Shown here: positions 45,623 to 55,900 of the stretch, piece after piece
Layout: every line of letters starts with the position of its first letter
How positions within the stretch are numbered: the first letter of the stretch is position 1
Assembly: GCF_003952525.1 (NCBI RefSeq)
Contig: NZ_CP034451.1
Span: 930,001 to 994,000, forward strand
Origin: Mesorhizobium sp. M3A.F.Ca.ET.080.04.2.1
GTDB lineage: Bacteria; Pseudomonadota; Alphaproteobacteria; Rhizobiales; Rhizobiaceae
Reading direction: 5' to 3'
DNA length: 64,000 nt
Made by a program: the position numbers and the translations under genes
The notes under the pieces: generated by a model
Database searches by the model: none
Told to the model about the DNA's origin: nothing
What the model saw: the letters and a program-made list of their open reading frames with translations, nothing else

Positions 45623-46702
45623 ATGGAACCGCGCGACAAAGAACAGGAGAACCTTTCCCGGCTCGAACGGGCCGCACAGCAGACTGCCGATCCGAAAACC
45701 ATTCAGCGGAAGGCGAAGAAGCCCGACGAAAAATTCCGCTTCAGCCTGCGCAAGCAAGACCTCTGGTGGACGGCTGGTTTCGCTGCCGGCGCCCTGCTGC
45801 TCTTTGCCCTCCAACTCCTCATCAATTGGCACCTGGACTGGTTTGACCCGCCTCTGCGCGTTCGCGTGCTGAATTACGTCTGGGGCGGCCTTGTCATCTT
45901 CGGCATGCTGACCGTGGCGAATGTCGTCGAGGTGTTTCTCATCGGCCGCATTCCCAATCGCGTCTCGCGTTTCAACCTGAAGCGCATCTTTCGACTGATC
46001 GTCGTCGTCGCTATCGTCTTCGTCGCCATTTCGGTTCTGTTCGTGAACTGGTACGCGGCCGTCGTTTCGCTCGGCCTGATTTCGCTGATCCTCGGCTTCG
46101 CGCTGCAGATGCCGATCTCCAGTTTCATCGCCTGGATCTATATCCTGGCCAGGGCGCCTTATCGCGTCGGCGACCGCATCCGCATCGGCGATGCCCATGG
46201 CGATGTCATCGATGTCAGCTATCTCGACACGACGTTATGGGAATTCGGCGGCGAGCATCTTTGGACCGATCATCCGAGCGGGCGGGTCATCAAATTCCCG
46301 AACTCCACCGTGTTTGACACGCCGGTCTTCAACTATTCCTGGCCGCTGTTTCCCTATGTCTGGAACGAAATCAAGTTTCAGCTCGCCTATGAGAGCGACC
46401 TGGAATTCGTGGCTGCAACCATGAGAGAGGTCGTCGACGAGCAGATCGGCGACATCATGAGCCAGAAGGTGAAGGTCTATAAGCACATCCTGTCGAAAAC
46501 GCCGGTGGACGAGCTCGAAGTGAAGGAGCATCCGGTGGTTCATTTTCGCGTCAGTGAGAACACCTGGCTCGAGGCCATCGTGCGCTACCTCGTGCCGCCG
46601 AAGGAGGCCGGGCGGACCAAAACCCGGCTGATCAAGGAAATGCTGGCGCGGATGAATGCAAAACCCGATCGCGTGCTGTTTCCGAAGAGCAATCTGAGGT
46701 GA
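45623..46702 (+). CDS. MscS-family mechanosensitive ion channel
   Basis: A 359-residue inner-membrane channel: three or four membrane helices (FAAGALLLFALQLLINWHLD, VWGGLVIFGMLTVANVVEVF, IVVVAIVFVAISVLFVNWYA), then the pore helix GLISLILGFALQMPISSFIA with Gly/Ala packing, and the beta domain with RVGDRIRIGDAHGDVIDV, as in MscS. It gates open under membrane tension. The tail is about 120 residues longer than minimal MscS. The start at ATG 45623 has GAGGTGA upstream. Lone gene. Confidence 0.87.
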   Translation: MEPRDKEQENLSRLERAAQQTADPKTIQRKAKKPDEKFRFSLRKQDLWWTAGFAAGALLLFALQLLINWHLDWFDPPLRVRVLNYVWGGLVIFGMLTVANVVEVFLIGRIPNRVSRFNLKRIFRLIVVVAIVFVAISVLFVNWYAAVVSLGLISLILGFALQMPISSFIAWIYILARAPYRVGDRIRIGDAHGDVIDVSYLDTTLWEFGGEHLWTDHPSGRVIKFPNSTVFDTPVFNYSWPLFPYVWNEIKFQLAYESDLEFVAATMREVVDEQIGDIMSQKVKVYKHILSKTPVDELEVKEHPVVHFRVSENTWLEAIVRYLVPPKEAGRTKTRLIKEMLARMNAKPDRVLFPKSNLR

Positions 46703-46797
46703 TCTTCCTTCCTGACGTCACACCGGCAACGAGGCAACGCTGGAGGCAGAAGCTAGCTCGCACATATGCGTCATGGAGTTGCGGAAGGCACGCAAGG

Positions 46798-47859
46798 TCA
46801 GGCGAGGCCAGTCTCCAAGATGCCGAATGGAGAGCGGGTGGGGATAATTTTCGGTTCCCTCAGGCCACTTTCGCGGAACAGGCGGCTGAACTCTTCGGGC
46901 GTACGCTCCCTGGCTCCCGGAAACAGCGTCATCATATGCATGTCGCTGAGGAAATTCATCGGCAGGCTGCATCCCGCCGTGGTTTCGAGAAGGCGTTCAA
47001 TCACGAGCAACCGCGCTTCCGGCTTCATCGCTGCACGGCAATTCGCCAGCAGTCTGAGACAACTCTCGTCGTTCCAGTCGTGGAGGATCTGGGCCAGGGT
47101 GTAGATATCTCCGCCCTTGGGTACGCTTGCGAAGAAATCGATGGCCATGACTTCGCAGCGGCCAGCCTGATGCCCAAGAGCCTTGCTGGCTGCAGCCACC
47201 ACTCCCGCCTGGTCGGCGAGAATGCCTCGCACGTCGGTGTGGGCATCCAAGATGGCGCGCAACAGGCCGCCATTGCCGCCGCCGATGTCGACGACGACGC
47301 CGGCACCGGAGAAATCGTAGGCTGCCGCCACCGCAGCATGTCGATCATCGGGGCTGTGCTGCATGAATTCGTCGAAAACCGCGCTCTGCTCGGGATTGGC
47401 TTTGAGATACTCGAAATTCGGCATGCCGAACGTGGCCTCGAAGGCAGGCCCGCCGGTCATGATCGCATGATGGAAATTGCCCCATGCGGCCCAGGTGCTC
47501 GGCAGCCCCCAGTAGAGCGCTGCGTAGTGGAGGGTCGGCGATGCGTCGCTTCTCAGGCAGGCCGATTTCTGTGTCTGGCTCACCATGCCCGCGTCGTCGA
47601 CGGCAAAGATCCCGAAGGCCGCGAGAGCCCGGCACAGACGCAGCAACATCTCGGGCCGGGCGCCGCTGTCCGCCGCCAGGTCGGAAACGGTTCGGCCCGA
47701 ATCCCCGACCCGATCGGCCAGGCGCAGCTTTGCCGCGACAAACACCATCTGCGAGACCTGGAAGCCCCTCATTTGGAGCGCAACTTCCGCAAATGGCTCA
47801 GCGACCATCTCAACCCCCGATCGATCCTTGAGCATAGCCGGTTTGACCCGACCCGTCAT
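46798..47859 (-). CDS. O-methyltransferase, family 2 (hydroxyindole/phenolic type)
   Basis: A 353-residue SAM-dependent methyltransferase with an N-terminal dimerisation domain (VSQMVFVAAKLRLADRVGDS) and a C-terminal Rossmann domain with VVVDIGGGNGGLLRAI and the stretch YTLAQILHDWND, in which His is the usual catalytic base. This is the architecture of the PF00891 group, which methylates phenolic hydroxyls in secondary metabolites. Substrate unknown. It starts at ATG 47859, though ATG 47808 (MVAEPFAEVALQMRGF) is also possible. Confidence 0.8.
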   Translation of the reverse strand: MTGRVKPAMLKDRSGVEMVAEPFAEVALQMRGFQVSQMVFVAAKLRLADRVGDSGRTVSDLAADSGARPEMLLRLCRALAAFGIFAVDDAGMVSQTQKSACLRSDASPTLHYAALYWGLPSTWAAWGNFHHAIMTGGPAFEATFGMPNFEYLKANPEQSAVFDEFMQHSPDDRHAAVAAAYDFSGAGVVVDIGGGNGGLLRAILDAHTDVRGILADQAGVVAAASKALGHQAGRCEVMAIDFFASVPKGGDIYTLAQILHDWNDESCLRLLANCRAAMKPEARLLVIERLLETTAGCSLPMNFLSDMHMMTLFPGARERTPEEFSRLFRESGLREPKIIPTRSPFGILETGLA

Positions 47860-48108
47860 TACCGACGGAGGACCAGGACCTGATCCGCGGTGCGGTCAGA
47901 GCCACAAAATTTTTCGCCTGGTTGGAAACCGATCAGACGAAATCTCATCAAACCATGGCGACGCCTGCCGTCAGATGGTGGGCGATGCCGACAACGCCTC
48001 GAACTCACCAACCGGAGCGGCCAAGCGATCATGTGATTGCCCAAAACGTCGCCCGGGTTCAGTCTGTCGAGCGCAGGTTCTGACATCAATGGCGCAAGGG
48101 AGAAGAAG

Positions 48109-49644
48109 ATGGCTCACGACCATTCCAAATCGAGCGGACCGGATTTGGCCCAGGGCATTGCGCTATCGGATCTTCCCGACGGCGGAAAGCTTGTCGGTCA
48201 CTGTGGCGACGAACAGGTGCTGTTGGTGCGCCGCGGGGCAGAGATCTTCGCAGTCGGAGCGACGTGCACGCATTACGGCGGGCCGCTGGTCGACGGCCTT
48301 CTCGTGGAGGATACCGTGCGGTGCCCGTGGCATCACGCATGCTTCGATTTGCGCACGGGCGAAGCTTTGCGCGCGCCTGCCTTCAATCGACTGGCCTGCT
48401 GGTCGGTAGAGCAGCGTGGCGAGCGGATAGTCGTCGGCGAGAAGCGCAAACGGGCGGCTGAAAAGCCTGCCGGCGCAGGCGCTGGCCAGTCGGCCGGCAA
48501 GATCGTCGTCGTCGGCGGCGGCGCGGCTGGTTTCGCAGCCGCCGAAAGACTGCGTCGCGAAGGCCATCGGGACAGCATCGTCATGCTCAGCGAGGACGAG
48601 GCGCCGCCGGTCGATCGTCCCAACCTCTCCAAGGACTACCTCGCCGGCAAAGCGCCGTCGGAGTGGATTCCGCTGCGTGGGGCAGGCTTCTACGCAAAGA
48701 ACGACATCGATCTGCGTCTGAAAACCAACGCCGCCGACATCGATGTCCGCTCCCACCAGGTCGTGCTCGCAAACGGAGACCGGATTGCCTACGACCGGCT
48801 GCTGCTTGCAATGGGAGCCGAACCGGTCCGCCTCACCATCCCCGGCGCAGATCAGCCACACGTGCACACACTGCGTTCGTTAGCAGACTGCGGCGCAATC
48901 ATCGAGCGAGCCAAGACTGCTCGCAGCGCCATCGTGCTGGGCGCCAGTTTCATCGGCCTGGAAGTTGCCGCGTCCTTGCGCGCGCGGGACATCGAAGTTC
49001 ACGTCGTCGCGCCCGAAGAACGCCCGATGGAGCGGGTCCTCGGGCCGCAAATGGGCGACTTCATCCGCAACCTCCACGAGCGGAATGGCGTCGTGTTTCA
49101 TCTCAAGGAGACCGCGAGCGCGATCGACGGCCGGACCATACAACTGAGCAGTGGTCTTGCGCTGAGCGCGGATTTCGTTGTCGCCGGCATCGGCGTGCGG
49201 CCGCGGCTCGGATTGGCCGAAAAGGCCGGTCTCAGCCTCGACCGCGGGATCGTGGTGGACGCCTTTCTGGAAACGAGCGCGCCCGGCATCTTCGCGGCCG
49301 GCGACATTGCGCGGTGGCCCGATCCCCACAGTGGCGAAAACATCAGGGTCGAGCACTGGGTGGTCGCAGAAAGGCAAGGGCAGACCGCAGCGCTGAACAT
49401 GCTCGGGCATCGGGAGAAGTACACCGCAGTCCCGTTCTTCTGGAGCCAGCATTATGACGTGCCGATCAACTACGTCGGACATGCGGAGCGATGGGACGAG
49501 ATAGCGGTCGAAGGCGACATTGCCGCCAAGGATTGCCTGCTGCGGTTCAAGCGCGAGGGACGCACGCTGGCAGTCGCCTCGATTTTCCGCGACATCGAAA
49601 GCCTGAAGGCCGAAATGGAGATGGAGCGGCAGACGGCAAGCTGA
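48109..49644 (+). CDS. Rieske ferredoxin fused to ferredoxin-type NAD(P)H reductase
   Basis: A 511-residue fusion. Residues 15-110 form a Rieske domain with CTHYGGPL and CPWHHACF, which hold a [2Fe-2S] cluster. The rest is an FAD-dependent reductase of the AIF/ferredoxin-reductase type: KIVVVGGGAAGFAAAERLRR binds FAD, SAIVLGASFIGLEVAASLRA binds NAD(P)H, and GIFAAGDIARWPD is the second FAD site. Such single-chain proteins pass electrons from NAD(P)H to oxygenases or thiols. The ATG at 48109 has GGGAGAAGAAG upstream. Lone gene; no oxygenase partner in the window. Confidence 0.88.
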   Translation: MAHDHSKSSGPDLAQGIALSDLPDGGKLVGHCGDEQVLLVRRGAEIFAVGATCTHYGGPLVDGLLVEDTVRCPWHHACFDLRTGEALRAPAFNRLACWSVEQRGERIVVGEKRKRAAEKPAGAGAGQSAGKIVVVGGGAAGFAAAERLRREGHRDSIVMLSEDEAPPVDRPNLSKDYLAGKAPSEWIPLRGAGFYAKNDIDLRLKTNAADIDVRSHQVVLANGDRIAYDRLLLAMGAEPVRLTIPGADQPHVHTLRSLADCGAIIERAKTARSAIVLGASFIGLEVAASLRARDIEVHVVAPEERPMERVLGPQMGDFIRNLHERNGVVFHLKETASAIDGRTIQLSSGLALSADFVVAGIGVRPRLGLAEKAGLSLDRGIVVDAFLETSAPGIFAAGDIARWPDPHSGENIRVEHWVVAERQGQTAALNMLGHREKYTAVPFFWSQHYDVPINYVGHAERWDEIAVEGDIAAKDCLLRFKREGRTLAVASIFRDIESLKAEMEMERQTAS

Positions 49645-49743
49645 AACGGCGGATGTCGGAACTGGTTGCAGCACCTCGGCGCGCATCAGGCCGGCCCCCT
49701 GCCCGGGCTTGCGGCGGCGCTTGAGAGGCGATGAGGGCGGCCG

Positions 49744-51084
49744 CTATTTCTGCCGGAACGCCGTGTGCAGCGACGCCGTCAGCGGACCGAGAATGTAATC
49801 CAGTGCGGTGCGCTCCTCGGTGACGATCATCACCGAGGCCGGCATGCCGGGGTAGAGCTGGATCTGCGGCGCGGCGGCGAGTTCGTCGGCGTCCACCGCG
49901 ACATCGGCCACATAGTAGGGAAAGCCGGTCTTGGCGTCGGTGACGCGGTCGGCCGAGATATGAGTGACCTGGCCGTGAATGACTGGCGTCGTGCGCTGCT
50001 TGTAGGAGGTGAAGCGGATCTCGGCGGTCATGTCGGCGCGCAGGCTGGAGATATCCTCCACGCGCACCTGGGCCTGGACGATCAGCGAATTCCTGGTCGG
50101 CACGATGTCGAGGATCGTCTGGCCGGGGGCGACGATGGCGCCGGTGGAGAAGACGGTGAGGTCCATCACCTGGCCGTCATAGGGCGCGCGCACCTCGGCG
50201 CGGTTCATCATGGCCTGTGCGGCAAACATCTTCGGCACCAGGTCGGCAAGGTTCGCCTGCGTCTCGATCAGCATGGCTGACAGCTTTGCCCGGCGCTCGT
50301 TGGTGAGCTGCGCGATCTGGCTCTCGAGCTCGGCCTTGCTCTGGCGGTTGCCCGCGATCTCGCCGAGCGCCTGGTCGATCAGGCCCTGCAGGTCGGAGGC
50401 CGACCGGTCGAGCTCCAGGATGCGTGGCTTCGTCGTCAGCCCGGCTTTCAGCAGCTTGTTAAGCCCGGCCTTCTCGTCCACGGTGGATTTCAGCTGCGCG
50501 CGGAAGGACTCGACGCGCGCCTGCTTGCCCTCGATCTGCTCCTCGAGCTCGGCGATCCGCTTCTGCAGGATCTGCCTGGCGCCGGCCATCTGCGCCCGCT
50601 GGCTCTCGAGGTCGGCGATCTGGCTCGCCATCGCGTCCTGCAGATAGGCCTGATGCTCGGCGGTGATGTCCTTCGGAAAGGCGACCGCCTCGCTGCCGTC
50701 GAGCTCGGCCCGGATGCGAGAATCGGTGGCGCGCAGCAGCGCGTATTGCTGCGAATAGAGATTGAACTCCGCGCGGGCGCGGGTGTCGTCGAGCAGGACC
50801 AGCACGTCGCCCGACTTGACGACATCGCCGTCCTTGACCCGGATCTGCTTCACCGTGCCGCCATCGAAATGCTGGACGCTCTTGCGGTTGCCCTCGACCT
50901 TGACCACCGCGTCGGCCAGCACCGCGCCGTTGAGCGGCGCGACCGCCGCCCAGCCGCCGAACACGCCGAAGAACGCGGCAATGATGAGCACGCCGACCCA
51001 GACCGGTCCACGGATCGAATCCGGGTTGGCGCCGGCTTTGTCGCCAACGGAGAGGCTGTGGTAGGTGGCGGCGACGTCGGTCAT
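49744..51084 (-). CDS. Type I secretion membrane fusion protein, HlyD/PrtE family
   Basis: A 446-residue adaptor with one membrane helix (VWVGVLIIAAFFGVFGGWAA), a periplasmic lipoyl-type domain (VKQIRVKDGDVVKSGDVLVL), a long coiled-coil (residues 155-300, QKRIAELEEQIEGKQARVES) and a C-terminal beta domain. It links the ATPase and TolC across the periplasm. ATG 51084 overlaps the ATPase stop as ATGA. With the ATPase it forms the T1SS adjacent to the VCBS/RTX protein, its likely cargo. A TolC gene is not in the window. Confidence 0.9.
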   Translation of the reverse strand: MTDVAATYHSLSVGDKAGANPDSIRGPVWVGVLIIAAFFGVFGGWAAVAPLNGAVLADAVVKVEGNRKSVQHFDGGTVKQIRVKDGDVVKSGDVLVLLDDTRARAEFNLYSQQYALLRATDSRIRAELDGSEAVAFPKDITAEHQAYLQDAMASQIADLESQRAQMAGARQILQKRIAELEEQIEGKQARVESFRAQLKSTVDEKAGLNKLLKAGLTTKPRILELDRSASDLQGLIDQALGEIAGNRQSKAELESQIAQLTNERRAKLSAMLIETQANLADLVPKMFAAQAMMNRAEVRAPYDGQVMDLTVFSTGAIVAPGQTILDIVPTRNSLIVQAQVRVEDISSLRADMTAEIRFTSYKQRTTPVIHGQVTHISADRVTDAKTGFPYYVADVAVDADELAAAPQIQLYPGMPASVMIVTEERTALDYILGPLTASLHTAFRQK

Positions 51085-52832
51085 TGGGTGGCCACCGCCA
51101 TCGGCGCCGCGCGCTGGTTGAGCAGCGCCACGATCTCGTTCTTCATGCCGAAGGCCTCGACGCCGCCGTCCCTCAAGAGCAGGATCTTGTCGACATTGGC
51201 AAGCGTGGAAGGCCGGTGCGAGACGATGATCACCGTGCTGCCGCGACGCTTGAGCTCCAGCGCGCATTCGGCGAGCGCGCGGTCGCCATCGGCGTCGAGA
51301 TTGGAGCTCGGCTCATCGAGCACGATGAGGTTCGGAGTGCCGAACACCGCGCGGGCAAGCGCGATGCGCTGGCGGTAGCCGCCCGACAGCACCGCCCCGC
51401 CCTCGCCGATCTGCGTTTCATAGCCTTGCGGCAGCCGGATGATCATCTCATGCACGCCGGCGAGCCGGGCGGCCTCGATCACGTCGCGATCGACATCGGT
51501 CTTGAAGCGGCCGATGTTGGCGGCCACCGTGTCGGAAAACAGCTCGATGTCCTGCGGCAGATAGCCGATATGGTCGCCGAGCGCCTCCCGGCCCCATTGC
51601 GTCAGATCGGCGCCGTCCAGCCGCACCGTGCCGCGGCTCGGCTGCATGATGCCGGCGAGATGGCGGGCGAGCGTCGACTTGCCGGCGCCGGACGGCCCGA
51701 CGATGCCGAGCGCCTCGCCGGCCTCCAGCCGGAACGAGACATCGCGCAGCAGCACCTTCTGCAGGCTGGGGATGGCGAAGCTGAGCTGCTCGACGGCGAT
51801 CTTGCCGGTGGGCTTCGGCAGGTTGAACGCACGTTCGCCCTGAGCGCTGCCGTCCAGGAGCTTCTCGACCCGGCCGAGCGCGGCACGGGCAAGGATCAGG
51901 CTGCGCCAGAGGCCGACGATCTGCTCGATGGGCTGCAGCCCCCTGCCCAGCAACAGGCTCGCCGCGAACATCGAGCCGCCGGTGATCTGCCGCTCGATGA
52001 CCAGATAGGCGCCGAGGCCGAGGATCAGCGACTGCATGGCGAGGCGCAGAAAGCGGATCATCCCGGACATCAGCGCCGCCCGGTCGCTGGCCTGCCCCTG
52101 TCGCCGCAGCGCCTGGCCGCGATCGCGCCCCCAGCGGCGCACCAGCCCGTCGATCATGCCCATGGCGCGGACGACTTCCGCGTTCCTGAGGCTCATTTCG
52201 GTGAAATTGTAGCTGGCCGTGGCAAGGTCATTGGCCTGCTTGAGCGGCGCCCGCACCATGTATTCGTTGAGCACCGCCATGGCGATCAACAGCAGCGAGG
52301 AGCCGAGCGCGAAGAAGCCGAGCCACGGGTGCAGCAGGAAGATGATGCCGATATAGATCGGCGACCACGGCAGATCGAACAGCGCATGGATGCCGCTGCC
52401 GGTGATCACTTGCCGGAACGTATCGAAATCGCGGATCGGCTGGCTTTGCGAGGCCCCTTGCGACGGGGTCTCGACGGAAGCCGCCAGGATCTTGGCCGAC
52501 AGCAGCCGGTCGAGCCGGGCGCTGGCACGCGTCAGGATCGCGGCGCGCACAAGGTCGAGCCCGGCGAGCGCCAGGAAGGCCGCAAGCAGCACCAGGGTCA
52601 GCATCACCAGCGTCGTCTCGCTGCCGCTGGTGACCACCCGGTCATAGATCTGCAGCATGTAGAGCGGCGATGCGAGATAAAGCAGGTTGATCGCCAGGCT
52701 GAATACCGCCGCAAAGAGGAAATAGCGGCGGCATGCGAGAAGCGCTTGCCTGACGATCCTGGATTTGTTGTCGAGACCCAAAACACCCAGCGGCAGAACC
52801 GCCCCCTGTCCAAACTGCATGCCCAGAACCAA
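51081..52832 (-). CDS. Type I secretion ATP-binding/permease, PrtD/RsaD type
   Basis: A 583-residue exporter half: membrane domain with six helices in the first 320 residues (LFAAVFSLAINLLYLASPLY), then an ATPase domain with Walker A GPSGAGKSTLA, the signature LSGGYRQRIALARA and Walker B LIVLDEPSSNLD. PrtD-type ATPases export RTX proteins without N-terminal C39 processing domains; none is seen here. TTG 52832 has GGGAG five bases upstream and is preferred over the ATG at 52820. It lies 124 bp downstream of the VCBS gene on the same strand, beyond a hairpin terminator. Confidence 0.9.
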   Translation of the reverse strand: MVLGMQFGQGAVLPLGVLGLDNKSRIVRQALLACRRYFLFAAVFSLAINLLYLASPLYMLQIYDRVVTSGSETTLVMLTLVLLAAFLALAGLDLVRAAILTRASARLDRLLSAKILAASVETPSQGASQSQPIRDFDTFRQVITGSGIHALFDLPWSPIYIGIIFLLHPWLGFFALGSSLLLIAMAVLNEYMVRAPLKQANDLATASYNFTEMSLRNAEVVRAMGMIDGLVRRWGRDRGQALRRQGQASDRAALMSGMIRFLRLAMQSLILGLGAYLVIERQITGGSMFAASLLLGRGLQPIEQIVGLWRSLILARAALGRVEKLLDGSAQGERAFNLPKPTGKIAVEQLSFAIPSLQKVLLRDVSFRLEAGEALGIVGPSGAGKSTLARHLAGIMQPSRGTVRLDGADLTQWGREALGDHIGYLPQDIELFSDTVAANIGRFKTDVDRDVIEAARLAGVHEMIIRLPQGYETQIGEGGAVLSGGYRQRIALARAVFGTPNLIVLDEPSSNLDADGDRALAECALELKRRGSTVIIVSHRPSTLANVDKILLLRDGGVEAFGMKNEIVALLNQRAAPMAVATQ

Positions 52833-52920
52833 TACTACTCCCGATCTTCCACCCGGCCACGCGATCCACTCGTAAACCTGCCGTAAACCTTAATTCGTAA
52901 CCCTCGCCCGGCGGGAAACG

Positions 52921-52950
52921 AGGTGAGCCGTGCGTGGCCGCGGCTCACCT
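52921..52950 (-). terminator. Hairpin terminator after the VCBS gene
   Basis: AGGTGAGCCG (52921-52930) pairs perfectly with CGGCTCACCT (52941-52950) around a 10-base loop, six bases past the VCBS stop codon. The following minus-strand bases (CGTTTC) are only weakly T-rich. The T1SS ATPase gene lies just beyond, so some readthrough or a separate promoter is needed for it. Confidence 0.7.
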
Positions 52951-52956
52951 TGTTCG

Positions 52957-55900
52957 TTACAGCACGAAGTCGCTGGCGGTCAGGCCAAGCCCGGTGCCGG
53001 TCAGCGTGATCTGGAAATCGGCCGTTGCATTGCCATTGACATCGACACGCACAATCGTGTTGCCGCCGACTTCCGACCAGGTGATGCTGTTGGCGACGGT
53101 GGCCGCGTTGAACCCGCCGAACAGGAAAGCCTGGTCTCCGCCGCTCACCGTATTGGCATCGATCGACGAGAGGTCGATCTTGTCGACGCCGTGCACGAAG
53201 TCGGTGATGGTGTCGTTTGCGACACTTACCGGTGAGTCTGAGATGGCCGATCCGTAGTAGAAGGTATCGGCTCCCAAACCGCCGGTGAGCGTATCGGCTC
53301 CAACACCGCCGACGAGCCTGTCATTGCCATCACCGCCATTCAGCGTGTCGTTGCCATCCTGTCCGAACAGCGTGTCATTGCCGGCCATGCCGAGAATGAT
53401 GTCGGCCCCGCCGTTGCCATAGAGGACATCGTCGCCCCCGTTGGCTCCGTTGAGGCCATCGCTCGAATTGCCATTGCTTCCGGTGATGACCTGGAACGTC
53501 TCGCTGTATTGATACGTTGGCCCCGCGGGGTCGCCGACCTGAGTTGCCTGCACTGTGATTGAGTAAGCTTTGCTGGGTGACAAGCCGGACAGGCTTGAGC
53601 TGAGTGTGTTGCCCGAGATTGAGAAAAGCCCAGGGTCCGACTGCGAAGTGATGCTGTAGACGAAGCTGCCGCCCGGATCTGGATCGGTGGCGCTCAGCGT
53701 TCCCGTGAACTGGAAGGAACTGAAGCTGACGTCAGCGGTCGTGGTGCTCGGCGTCAATTGGATATCCGTCGGCGCAAAACGCGGCGGGCCGTCATCCGTC
53801 CCAAGGATATCGATGGCTATCGAGGTGTGGGTTCCGTCGGCGCTGACCACGTCGAAGTTTTCCGTATAATGCTGGCCGGCGATGAACTCGTCATGCGCCG
53901 AGGACGCGGTGTAAGTCCAGGCGCCGGCTGCGTTGATGGCGAAGGTGCCGTAGAGGCCGGCGGTCGCAGCCTGAACGACGAATGTCGCCGAACTGTCCAC
54001 ATCCGAGATGGTGAGCGTGCCCGACGTCGAGATGTCGGCGGCCGCGTTGCCTTCTGTCAGGTTGACCGACGCGGACGATAGCACCGCCGCATCGTTGGCG
54101 CCGTTGATGGTGATGTCGATGACCTGTTGCGTGCCGTCGACAGTGGTGACCGTCACCAACTCGTGCAGCGTGGTGTTCGCTCCGGTGCTGTTCAGCGCCT
54201 GAACGGTGGCGTTGTTGTCGTCGAGCGTGTAGCTCCAGGTGCCGTTGGCATCGATCGAGAAGGTGCCATAGCTCTTGGCGACGGCGACTTGCGTGTTGAA
54301 GGTCGCCGCATTGTCGACATCGCTCGCGTTGAGATCGCCGGAGGCAGTGGCGTCGCCGGGCGTGCCGTTGGCGACGCCGCTCTTTTCGGTGACCGAGGTG
54401 TCTTGCACCCCGTTGACGGTGATCACCGCCGCGTCGTTGGCGCCGTTGATGGTGATATCGATGACCTGTTGCGTGCCGTCGACAGTGGTGACCGTCACCA
54501 GCTCATACAGCGTGGTGTTCGCTCCGCTGCTGTTCAGCGCCTGAACGGTGGCATTGTTGTCGTCGAGCGTGTAGCTCCAGGTGCCGTTGGCATCGATCGA
54601 GAAGGTGCCGTAGCTCTTGGCGACGGCGACCTGTGCGGTGAAGGTCGCCGCATTGTCGACATCGGTCGCATTAAGATCGCCGGAAGCAGTGGCGTCGCCT
54701 GGCGTGCCGTTGGCGACGCCGCTCTTTTCCGTAACGGACGTGTCTTGGGCGCCGTTGAGCGTTATCACCGCGGCGTCGTTGGTGCCGAGGATGTTGATCG
54801 TCACCGTGGTCGGGGTGCCGTCGGCGCTGACCACATTGAAGGTGTCGGTGTAGGTGGTGCCGGCGACGAACTCGTCATGCGCCGAGGACGCCGTGTAGGT
54901 CCAGGCGCCATCGGCATCGATGGCGAAGGTGCCGTAGAGGCCGGCGGTGCCGGCCTGGGCGACGAAGTGCGGATCACTGTCGACGTCCGAGATGGTCAGC
55001 GTGCCCGAGGTCGAGATGTCGGCGGCCGCGTTGGTCTCGGTCAGGTTCTTCACGTCGGACGACAGCACCGCGGCGTCGTTGGTGCCGAGGATGTTGATCG
55101 TCACCGTGGTCGGGGTGCCGTCGGCGCTGACCACATTGAAGGTGTCGGTGTAGGTGGTGCCGGCGACGAACTCGTCATGCGCCGAGGACGCCGTGTAGGT
55201 CCAGGCGCCATCGGCATCGATGGCGAAGGTGCCGTAGAGGCCGGCGGTGCCGGCCTGGGCGACGAAGTGCGGATCACTGTCGACGTCCGAGATGGTCAGC
55301 GTGCCCGAGGTCGAGATGTCGGCGGCCGCATTGGTCTCGGTCAGGTTCTTCACGTCGGACGACAGCACCGCGGCATCGTTGGTGCCGAGGATGTTGATCG
55401 TCACCGTGGTCGGGGTGCCGTCGGCGCTGACCACATTGAAGGTGTCGGTGTAGGTGGTGCCGGCGACGAACTCGTCATGCGCCGAGGACGCCGTGTAGGT
55501 CCAGGCGCCATCGGCATCGATGGCGAAGGTGCCGTAGAGGCCGGCGGTGCCGGCCTGGGCGACGAAGTGCGGATCACTGTCGACGTCCGAGATGGTCAGC
55601 GTGCCCGAGGTCGAGATGTCGGCGGCCGCATTGGTCTCGGTCAGGTTCTTCACGTCGGACGACAGCACCGCGGCATCGTTGGTGCCGAGGATGTTGATCG
55701 TCACCGTGGTCGGGGTGCCGTCGGCGCTGACCACATTGAAGGTGTCGGTGTAGGTGGTGCCGGCGACGAACTCGTCATGCGCCGAGGACGCCGTGTAGGT
55801 CCAGGCGCCATCGGCATCGATGGCGAAGGTGCCGTAGAGGCCGGCGGTGCCGGCCTGGGCGACGAAGTGCGCATCACTGTCGACGTCCGAGATGGTCAGC

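Noticed and set aside
45342..45872. Plus-strand frame overlapping the MscS gene start
   Set aside because: It lies in a palindromic intergenic element and another frame of the channel gene.
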